Source: DATBLE01 sp046735055 (GTDB lineage: Bacteria; Actinomycetota; Thermoleophilia; Gaiellales; Gaiellaceae). Taken from it: a stretch of DNA of 12,109 nt. The notes under the pieces are model-generated. The model did not search any database and was not told the DNA's origin. It saw only the letters and a program-made list of their open reading frames with translations. Shown in pieces: positions 5,741-10,931 of the stretch. Positions within the stretch are counted from its first letter, which is position 1. The number at the start of each line of letters is the position of its first letter. The stretch is from positions 1 through 12,109 of the forward strand of contig JBKPSO010000120.1 of NCBI GenBank assembly GCA_046735055.1, given 5' to 3'. The position numbers and the translations under genes were made by a program.

Positions 5741-5761
5741 ACGCAACTCGGAGGTTGCCAA
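5734..5761 (-). promoter_or_regulatory. Probable clpP promoter
   Basis: On the minus strand TTGGCA (5761-5756, five of six to TTGACA) is followed after 16 bases by TATGAT (5739-5734, five of six to TATAAT). Transcription would start near 5727, giving a leader of about 33 bases that contains the AGGAGG at 5705-5700. It is the best sigma-70-type promoter in the window. Confidence 0.6.
5743..5758. promoter_or_regulatory. Operator-like inverted repeat 2 (GCAAC-N6-GTTGC)
   Basis: GCAAC (5743-5747) and GTTGC (5754-5758) repeat the arms and spacing of the first site, with different bases in the six-base centre. It lies between the -35 and -10 of the clpP promoter and covers the ribosome binding site of the SRPBCC gene. 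Confidence 0.45.
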
Positions 5762-6124
5762 ATGGAGGTCGAGCGCGAGGTTCTGCTGGATGCGCCGCCG
5801 GAGGAGGTCTGGGAGGCGCTGACCGACCCGGCGCAGCTCGAGGAGTGGTTCGCGAACGATGTCGAGTTCGACGTCGAGCGTGGTGGCGTGTTTCGCTGGG
5901 ACGACGGCGACGTGCGCCACGCAGTCGTCGAGGAAGCCGACCCGGACCGCCGGCTCGCGATCCGCTGGTGGGATCCTGCGGGTGGCGAGGAAAGCGAGGT
6001 CGTCTTCACGCTCGTCGCCGTGCCCGAAGGCACGCGACTCGTCGTCACCGAGACCGCATCCTGCGACTGGTCCTGGGGGCTGCAGGCGTATGCGGGAAGA
6101 CAGCGTCTTCTCTGCGCTCTCTGA
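5762..6124 (+). CDS. SRPBCC / AHSA1-type protein (short)
   Basis: A 120-residue cytoplasmic protein with the START-like fold of the AHSA1 family: EREVLLDAPPEEVWEALTDP at the N-terminus, LEEWFANDVEFD, RHAVVEEADPDRRLAIRWWD, and ESEVVFTLVAVPEGTRLVVT. The family has a deep hydrophobic pocket; the ligand here is unknown. Family members usually reach about 140-160 residues and end in a long helix. This one stops soon after the last strand, so that helix is short or missing. The ATG is chosen because GGAGG stands seven bases upstream (5750-5754). It overlaps the following ArsR-type gene by 35 bases. SRPBCC-ArsR pairs are common in actinobacteria and probably form a small autoregulated unit. The fold assignment is good; the function is unknown. 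Confidence 0.85.
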   Translation: MEVEREVLLDAPPEEVWEALTDPAQLEEWFANDVEFDVERGGVFRWDDGDVRHAVVEEADPDRRLAIRWWDPAGGEESEVVFTLVAVPEGTRLVVTETASCDWSWGLQAYAGRQRLLCAL

Positions 6125-6428
6125 CCCGAGCCGCCGGCGCCTGCTCGAGAGCCTCGCGGATCGCGAGTCCGCGTCGCTCACCGAGCTCGCCGGCCAGCTC
6201 CCGGTCACGCGGCAGGCAGTCTCGAAGCACCTCGCGCTGCTCGGGCAGGCGGGTCTCGTCGCCGCGACACGCGTCGGCCGCGAGACCCGCTACACGCTGA
6301 CGCCGGAGCCGCTCGGCGAGGCGATCGTCTGGATGGAGCGCTTGGGCGCCGCCTGGGACGAGCGCCTCGCGCGGCTGCGCGACCACCTGGCGCGGGACGG
6401 CCAGGCCGGCACGGTCGTCCGGGCGTAG
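6090..6428 (+). CDS. ArsR-family winged-helix regulator (non-metal type)
   Basis: A 112-residue DNA-binding protein. FSALSDPSRRRLLESLAD (7-24) is the usual first helix pair, LTELAGQLPVTRQAVSKHLA (30-49) is the helix-turn-helix with recognition helix about 40-51, and GRETRYTL (63-70) is the wing. A C-terminal helix (about 75-100) probably forms the dimer interface. There is no CxC or other clear metal site, so it belongs with the SdpR-like members and not with metal sensors. The ATG at 6090 lies within the last 35 bases of the SRPBCC gene in another frame, so the two are cotranscribed. The two inverted repeats upstream of the pair, which also cover the clpP promoter, are its most likely operators. 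Confidence 0.9.
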   Translation: MREDSVFSALSDPSRRRLLESLADRESASLTELAGQLPVTRQAVSKHLALLGQAGLVAATRVGRETRYTLTPEPLGEAIVWMERLGAAWDERLARLRDHLARDGQAGTVVRA

Positions 6429-6435
6429 AGGCGCG

Positions 6436-7110
6436 CTAGGACTCGTTCAGGGTTGCCTGCTCGACGACGACCCGCTTCGTCGGCTTCTCGGTCGTCAGGT
6501 CGCCGAGCCGACCGATCTTCTCGACGACGGGCATGCCGGCCGTCACCCGCCCGAGGACCGCGTAGAGCGGCGGCAGGCCGAGGTCACCCTCGGTGACGAT
6601 GAAGAACTGACTGCCTGCGGCGCCGGCCGGTTCGTCGCTGCGCTTGGCCATCGCGACGACGCCCGCGGTGTACTTCGTCCCGGGCTTCGGCTTGTCGACG
6701 ACCGTGTACCCCGGATCACCCGTACCCGTGCCGGTCGGGTCGCCGCCCTGGATCAGGAACCCCGGGACGATCCGGTGGAAGATCGTCCCGTCGAAGAAAC
6801 CTTCCCGGACGAGCGCGGCGAAGGATGCAGTGACCTTCGGCGAAGTCTTCTGGTCGAGCGTGATCGTGAACGTGCCCTCGCTCGTCTTCATCACGACCGT
6901 GTAGGTGTTGTTCGGGTCGAGCGACTTCCGGTCGGCGGGGCTGACCGCGGGCTTCCCGGCCTCGGTCGTCGTCGCGGGCGGGCGCGGGGCCGTCGTCGTC
7001 CCGGCGGTCGAGGTTGCCTCCGCCTTCTTGCCGCCGCCTCCGCATGCGGCGAGCGCAAGTCCCGCCGCCGCGAGTGCGAGGATCGACGTGATGCGTCTCA
7101 GGCTCGACAT
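6436..7110 (-). CDS. Cyclophilin-type peptidyl-prolyl isomerase, predicted lipoprotein
   Basis: A 224-residue exported folding catalyst. The N-terminus MSSLRR, a hydrophobic stretch and the lipobox LAAC (20-23) indicate a lipoprotein anchored outside the membrane at C23. A Thr/Ala/Pro-rich linker (about 30-60) leads to the cyclophilin domain (about 70-222) with FHR (111-113), IQGGDP (120-125), GSQFFI (166-171) and YAVLGRV (183-189). These include the catalytic arginine and the proline-binding pocket, so it should be active. The ATG at 7110 is the only start that leaves a normal signal peptide, and it lies inside truA: the two genes overlap head to head by 20 bases. No ribosome binding site precedes it, and TACCGT eight bases upstream suggests a leaderless mRNA. 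Its stop is seven bases from that of the ArsR-type gene. Confidence 0.92.
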   Translation of the reverse strand: MSSLRRITSILALAAAGLALAACGGGGKKAEATSTAGTTTAPRPPATTTEAGKPAVSPADRKSLDPNNTYTVVMKTSEGTFTITLDQKTSPKVTASFAALVREGFFDGTIFHRIVPGFLIQGGDPTGTGTGDPGYTVVDKPKPGTKYTAGVVAMAKRSDEPAGAAGSQFFIVTEGDLGLPPLYAVLGRVTAGMPVVEKIGRLGDLTTEKPTKRVVVEQATLNES

Positions 7111-7807
7111 CGAATTTGACGGTACCGAGTTTGCGGGGTGGGCGGCACAGCCAGGGTTCCGGACGGTCGAGGGGACTCTGCGTGATGCGCTCGGGCAGCT
7201 CTTCGCAGGCCACGACAACCTCACGGTCGCCGGCCGCACCGACGCGGGGGTGCACGCGCTCGGGCAGGTGGCGAGCGTCGACGTCAAGGGCGGCCCGCCG
7301 CCGCAAAACGCGGCGGAGGCGCTGAACACCGTCCTGCCGGACGATGTCTCGGTGATCGCCGTCGCGCAGGTCGCCGACGACTTCGACGCGCGGCAGTCCG
7401 CCAGGTCGCGGACGTACCGCTACCGGATCTGGCGGCGCCGGACACCCTCGCCCTTCGAGCAGCGACGGAGCTGGTGGTACCCACGGCCGATCGAGGAGGC
7501 GAAGCTCGCCGACGCCGCCGACGCGATCCTCGGTGAGCACGAGTTCCGCGCCTTCACGCCGACCGAGACCCAGCACGTCGTCTTCCGCCGAGAGGTGAAG
7601 CGCGCCGTCTGGCACCTGCGAGGCGACGCGCTCGAGCTCGAGATCACGGCCGACAGCTTCCTGCGCCACATGGTCCGAACGCTCGTCGGGACCATGCTCG
7701 AGAAGGACCCGAAGGAGATCGGGCGGCTCGTCGAGGGAAGGCCGCGCTCGGAGGCGGGCACGACGGCGCCGCCTTGGGGGCTCTACCTCGTCAGCGTGGA
7801 GTACTAG
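7091..7807 (+). CDS. truA: tRNA pseudouridine(38-40) synthase
   Basis: A 238-residue enzyme that converts U38-U40 in the anticodon arm of tRNAs to pseudouridine. The N-terminus MRLRLDIEFDGTEFAGWAAQ is typical. GRTDAGVHALGQV carries the catalytic D51. SRTYRYRI and FLRHMVRTLVGTML, near the end, are further TruA signatures. The start is the ATG at 7091, with GTG at 7088 as alternative; GAGG at 7078-7081 serves either. The first strand begins within a few residues, so the coding region must reach back here, into the signal-peptide region of the opposite cyclophilin gene. truA often follows rplQ directly; here about 2 kb of other genes separates them. The TAG shares CTAG with the stop of the histidine kinase. 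Identification is certain. Confidence 0.96.
   Translation: MRLRLDIEFDGTEFAGWAAQPGFRTVEGTLRDALGQLFAGHDNLTVAGRTDAGVHALGQVASVDVKGGPPPQNAAEALNTVLPDDVSVIAVAQVADDFDARQSARSRTYRYRIWRRRTPSPFEQRRSWWYPRPIEEAKLADAADAILGEHEFRAFTPTETQHVVFRREVKRAVWHLRGDALELEITADSFLRHMVRTLVGTMLEKDPKEIGRLVEGRPRSEAGTTAPPWGLYLVSVEY
7119..7124 (-). promoter_or_regulatory. Candidate -10 (TACCGT) for a leaderless cyclophilin mRNA
   Basis: On the minus strand TACCGT fits TANNNT and ends eight bases before the ATG at 7110, the distance expected when transcription starts at the start codon. There is no clear -35, and the site lies inside truA. Confidence 0.4.
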
Positions 7808-9432
7808 GAGGACTTGGCGCGCGGCAGCTCGACGATGAAGGTCGAGCCGGCCCGCGGCCGGGAACGCAGGCGGAGGCGGCCGCCCATGCGCTGCACGAGC
7901 TCGCGGGAGATGTAGAGCCCGAGGCCCGTGCCGCCGGTCGACCGGGTCAGCGGCGGGCCGGAGCGGTAGAAGCGCTCGAAGACGAGACGCTGCTCGGCGA
8001 ACGGGATCCCGGGGCCGCCGTCCGAGACGAGGATCCGCGTCGTGTCGCCGGCGAGCTCGACGCGGACGCCGATCGGCGAGCCGCCATACTTCACCGCATT
8101 GTCGAGCAGGTTGACGAGGACCTGCTGGATGCGGTCGGCCGAGCCGATCGCCTCGCCGGGGCCCTCCACTGTGACGTCCACGTCGATCGCCATCGCGTCG
8201 ACAGTCGACCGAGCGAGCTCGCCGACGTCCACCGGCTGGGCCTCGATCGTCAGGGTCCCACGGTCGAGCTGCGTGGCGAGGAGGACTTCGTCCGTGATGT
8301 GGCTTAGCCGCAATGCCTGCGCGGCGATCATCTCGAGCAGCTCGCGCCGCTTCTCCTGCTGGAGCGTGTCCTCGTGAGAGAGGAGCGTCCTCGCTGCGCC
8401 GTACACCGCCGCCATCGGCGTCCGCAGCTCGTGCGAGATCGTCGCGAGCAGATCGCTCTTCTGCTCGTCGAGCCGACGCTGAGCGGTCAGGTCGCGGAAC
8501 GCATAGACCACGCCCCTCTGGCCTTGAACGGCGACGAACGAGAGCCAGAGCTCCCAGCCATCGACTGAAACCGGGAGTGTTGTCGACCGCGCGGCCTTGC
8601 CGTCCTCGGCGACCGGAATCAGGTCGGCGAGGGTCTCCCACTCCGGAAAGATCTCCGTCGCCGAGCGGTCGCCGACGTGCTCCGCCGAGCGCCCGGTGAT
8701 CAGCGCGGCGGCGCGATTCCAGAAGAGGATCGTGCCCTCGGGGTCGACCATGAAGATCCCGTCGCCGACCGCCTCCATGACGCTCGCGGCGCGCTCGCGC
8801 TCGGCCGCAACGGCGCGTGCAGTCTGCTCCGCTGCCTCCAGCCGGCGGCGCTCGGCGTGCAGGCGCGCGTTGTGGTCGGCTGCGCCCATCAGCGCGACGA
8901 GCCCTTCCATGATCTCGAGCTGCTCAGCCGAGAAGTCGGTCTGGGACGTCATGACCTGGACGACGCCTACGACCCTGCCCTCGTGCTTGACCGGTGCCAT
9001 CATCGCCGCCCGCGTCGGCGTCGGCCCCGCTTCCGGAAGCTTCCGGAACGTTCCTTCGCGGTCGACGTCGTAGTACGTCCCGCCTGGCTGCTTCACGATT
9101 TCGGCCACGTCGTTGAAGACGATCGGCTCGCCGGTCACGATCACGCGGCTCTGCATCCCGCCGCCTTCGCGGTTCACCGCCAGCGCGGGGAAAGTCGAGG
9201 CATCGAGCCTGTTGCCGTCGGTCCAGCAGTACTCGGCCCGGATCAGTCCATCGCGCTCGTCATAGGAGGAGACGACGACGCCCTCGTGCGGGACGACTCG
9301 CTCGAGCAGCTCGTGGAAGCGGTCGTAGACGCGCTCGTGGTCGAGTGTGTCGCCGAGAGTGCGGGCAGCATCGAGCAGAAGCTCGGTGACCCTCGCCTTC
9401 CTTTCCAGATCCTTGCGCGCTGATCTCTGCAC
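7804..9432 (-). CDS. Soluble GAF-PAS sensor histidine kinase
   Basis: A 542-residue kinase that should autophosphorylate a histidine and pass the phosphate to an unknown response regulator. Order of parts: GAF domain (about 15-190); coiled linker (191-218); PAS domain (about 219-318) with GIFMVDPEGTILFWNRAAAL; HisKA with the H-box ISHELRTPM (H334); HATPase with N-box NLLDNAVKYG (441-450), DGGPGI (471-476), FERFYR (485-490) and GTGLGLYI (501-508). All catalytic boxes are intact. No membrane segment is seen, so it senses something in the cytoplasm. GTG at 9432 is chosen because no other start codon lies between the upstream gene's stop and the GAF domain; there is no good ribosome binding site. 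It lies 14 bases after the secreted-protein gene, so cotranscription is likely. No response regulator is adjacent. Confidence 0.92.
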   Translation of the reverse strand: MQRSARKDLERKARVTELLLDAARTLGDTLDHERVYDRFHELLERVVPHEGVVVSSYDERDGLIRAEYCWTDGNRLDASTFPALAVNREGGGMQSRVIVTGEPIVFNDVAEIVKQPGGTYYDVDREGTFRKLPEAGPTPTRAAMMAPVKHEGRVVGVVQVMTSQTDFSAEQLEIMEGLVALMGAADHNARLHAERRRLEAAEQTARAVAAERERAASVMEAVGDGIFMVDPEGTILFWNRAAALITGRSAEHVGDRSATEIFPEWETLADLIPVAEDGKAARSTTLPVSVDGWELWLSFVAVQGQRGVVYAFRDLTAQRRLDEQKSDLLATISHELRTPMAAVYGAARTLLSHEDTLQQEKRRELLEMIAAQALRLSHITDEVLLATQLDRGTLTIEAQPVDVGELARSTVDAMAIDVDVTVEGPGEAIGSADRIQQVLVNLLDNAVKYGGSPIGVRVELAGDTTRILVSDGGPGIPFAEQRLVFERFYRSGPPLTRSTGGTGLGLYISRELVQRMGGRLRLRSRPRAGSTFIVELPRAKSS

Positions 9433-9446
9433 GGTGACGAACCCGT

Positions 9447-10238
9447 CTAGAACAGCCGCCAGCGCTCGCGGCTGAGGAAGAAGCCGTGGCCGCCGCGGTT
9501 GCGGCAGGTCAGGCCGGTGATCGCCGACGCGCAGCTGATCCCGCCGAAGCGGATCGTGGTCCCGTACGCGAGCACCTTTGCCGCCGCGTCGATCTGCGGG
9601 AGGAGCGGTCCCGGGTCGCCGGCGCAGAGCACCGGGGCGGCACGGCCGTTGTCGCGGAGCGAAACACGCTTGTCGTTCGGGTCGCCGGCGTCGCAGTGGA
9701 TTCGCCTCGGCGGCGGGTTCAGGCCACTCTTGATCCCGCACTCCATCGAGGCGCTGCCGTCGGGGGCAATGCTGTAGCCGCAGACGATGTTGCCGGACGG
9801 CGTCTTGAAGGCCCCGTACCGCGGCGCGGGCTCCTTCAGCGTGTACGAGTGCGCCTGGCTCATGAAGAACCCGTTGCCGCTCGCGTTCACGCAGCGGAGG
9901 CCTGCTGGGCTCGACGAGCACTTGAAGACGCCGAATTGCCTCGTCATGCCGTGTGCGAGCACGAGCGCGTTCCGGTCGTAGATCGTGTCGCTCGCGCAGA
10001 AGGGGTGGGCACGGCCGGTCTGCCTCATGATGTAGCCGTCGTCGCAGATCGGCGGCTTCGGCTTGATCCCGCTGCGAATCTCGCAGCGCAGGTCGGTCGG
10101 CGAGAAGCTGTAGTGCTCGTAGGCGCAGTACACGTTCCCGGACGGGATACGGAAGGTGTCCGCGCCGCTCTCGGCCAGCGCGGAGCCGCCGCCGAGAAGG
10201 AGGAGGCCGAAAAACGCGAGAAGGGCCGCGCGCGCCAC
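9447..10238 (-). CDS. Secreted protein of two six-cysteine repeats (DUF6636-like)
   Basis: A 263-residue protein of unknown function. Residues 1-22 form a signal peptide (MARAALLAFFGLLLLGGGSA, cleavage after ALA22). The rest is an internal duplication. Each half starts with FRIPSGNVYC or FKTPSGNIVC, has RCEIRSGIKP or ECGIKSGLNP, then a cysteine-rich middle, and ends with GLRCVNASGNGFF or GLTCRNRGGHGFF. The halves carry six cysteines each (38, 52, 65, 81, 107, 116 and 153, 167, 182, 205, 236, 245), suggesting three disulfides per unit outside the membrane. The pattern resembles the uncharacterised actinobacterial family I know as DUF6636; that label is from memory. The GTG at 10238 stands six bases after a TAGCAT -10, so a leaderless mRNA is likely. 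It precedes the kinase by 14 bases, hinting at a linked role. Confidence 0.8.
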   Translation of the reverse strand: MARAALLAFFGLLLLGGGSALAESGADTFRIPSGNVYCAYEHYSFSPTDLRCEIRSGIKPKPPICDDGYIMRQTGRAHPFCASDTIYDRNALVLAHGMTRQFGVFKCSSSPAGLRCVNASGNGFFMSQAHSYTLKEPAPRYGAFKTPSGNIVCGYSIAPDGSASMECGIKSGLNPPPRRIHCDAGDPNDKRVSLRDNGRAAPVLCAGDPGPLLPQIDAAAKVLAYGTTIRFGGISCASAITGLTCRNRGGHGFFLSRERWRLF

Positions 10239-10244
10239 ACGCGG

Positions 10245-10250
10245 ATGCTA
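10245..10250 (-). promoter_or_regulatory. -10 hexamer (TAGCAT) for the secreted-protein gene
   Basis: Minus-strand TAGCAT ends six bases before the GTG at 10238, fitting a leaderless actinobacterial promoter. It mirrors the hexamer at 10263-10268. Confidence 0.5.
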
Positions 10251-10262
10251 AACCGGCGCCGT

Positions 10263-10268
10263 TAGCAT
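10263..10268 (+). promoter_or_regulatory. -10 hexamer (TAGCAT) for the HAD phosphatase gene
   Basis: Plus-strand TAGCAT ends seven bases before the ATG at 10276, fitting a leaderless promoter. With 10245-10250 it forms a 7-bp inverted repeat (ATGCTAA ... TTAGCAT, 10245-10251 and 10262-10268). Confidence 0.5.
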
Positions 10269-10275
10269 CGGGTAG

Positions 10276-10911
10276 ATGAGCTTCCCTGTCGTCCTCTTCG
10301 ACCTCGACGGCACGATCGTCGACTCCGGCTGGATGATCCTCGCCTCCTACCGGCACGCGACACAGACGGTGCTCGGCCGCGACTTCCCGGACGACGTGCT
10401 GATGGCGCGCGTGGGCGCCGGGCACCTCGAGGAGCAGATGAGCGAGTTCGATGCAGAGAAGGCGGTCGAGCTGGCCCGGGCCTACCGCGAGTTCTACGCG
10501 CCGCTGCACTCCGAGCTTCAGGCCTTCCCGGGCATGCTCGAGCTTCTACGCGAGCTCGACGCCGAGGACCGCCTGCTCGGGATCGTCAGCGCGAAGCGCC
10601 ACGACGTCGTCCAGCTCGCCGTCGACGCGCTCGGCTTCGGCAAGACAATGGACGTCGTCGTCGGCTCGGACGAAGCGCCGCGCGGCAAGCCGCACCCCGA
10701 CCAGATCCTCGTCGCCCTCGAACGCCTCGGCTCCGACCCGGACGACACGGCCTACGTCGGCGATGCGCCCTTCGACATCGCCGCGGCGAAGGCGGCCGGC
10801 GCCCATGCGATCGGCGTCACCTGGGGCGGCATCCACACGCGCGAGCGGATGGAGTCCGAGGGTCCGGACGCCGTCGTCGACACCGCGGAAGAGCTCCGTG
10901 CCGCGCTCTAG
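10276..10911 (+). CDS. HAD-superfamily hydrolase (phosphoglycolate phosphatase-like)
   Basis: A 211-residue cytoplasmic phosphatase of HAD subfamily I. Motif I is FDLDGT (D9 nucleophile, D11 acid/base), motif II is IVSAKR (S105), motif III has K138 (RGKPHP) and motif IV is GDAPFD (D163, D167). The segment after motif I (about 15-85) is a helical cap of the type seen in Gph/PpaX enzymes, which act on 2-phosphoglycolate or pyrophosphate; pyrimidine-nucleotidase relatives cannot be excluded. Substrate is therefore uncertain. The ATG at 10276 is seven bases after a TAGCAT -10 and has no ribosome binding site, so the mRNA is probably leaderless. ligA follows after 13 bases, possibly in the same transcript. 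Confidence 0.9.
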   Translation: MSFPVVLFDLDGTIVDSGWMILASYRHATQTVLGRDFPDDVLMARVGAGHLEEQMSEFDAEKAVELARAYREFYAPLHSELQAFPGMLELLRELDAEDRLLGIVSAKRHDVVQLAVDALGFGKTMDVVVGSDEAPRGKPHPDQILVALERLGSDPDDTAYVGDAPFDIAAAKAAGAHAIGVTWGGIHTRERMESEGPDAVVDTAEELRAAL

Positions 10912-10916
10912 CGCAA

Positions 10917-10931
10917 GTAACACAGTGTTAC
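10917..10931. promoter_or_regulatory. 15-bp perfect palindrome over the ligA start (operator candidate)
   Basis: GTAACAC-A-GTGTTAC is perfectly symmetric around base 10924. A one-base centre cannot form an RNA loop, so it is more likely a DNA site; its form recalls operators of TetR-type repressors. It contains the ligA GTG (10925-10927). No TetR-type gene is present in the window. Confidence 0.4.

Noticed and set aside
6905..7090. An earlier start for truA within the longer open frame from 6905.
   Set aside because: It would add about 60 Ala/Pro-rich residues not found in TruA and cover more of the cyclophilin gene; GAGG at 7078-7081 supports a start at 7088 or 7091.
7111..7329. An earlier start for the cyclophilin lipoprotein (open frame up to 7329).
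   Set aside because: It would put about 70 residues before the signal peptide and prevent lipoprotein export; the added sequence is the antisense of truA.
4211..8641. Long open frames opposite or out of frame with rpoA-rplQ-clpP, the cyclophilin, truA and the kinase.
   Set aside because: High GC leaves few stops in the other frames. Their translations are Arg/Ala/Pro-rich and show no family motifs, whereas the annotated frames do.
9433..10509. The histidine kinase frame stays open far upstream (to 10509) and could be read as a much longer protein.
   Set aside because: That stretch is the shadow of the secreted-protein gene in another frame: Arg/Pro-rich, without domain features, and running through the divergent promoter into the HAD gene. 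The kinase begins sensibly at 9432.
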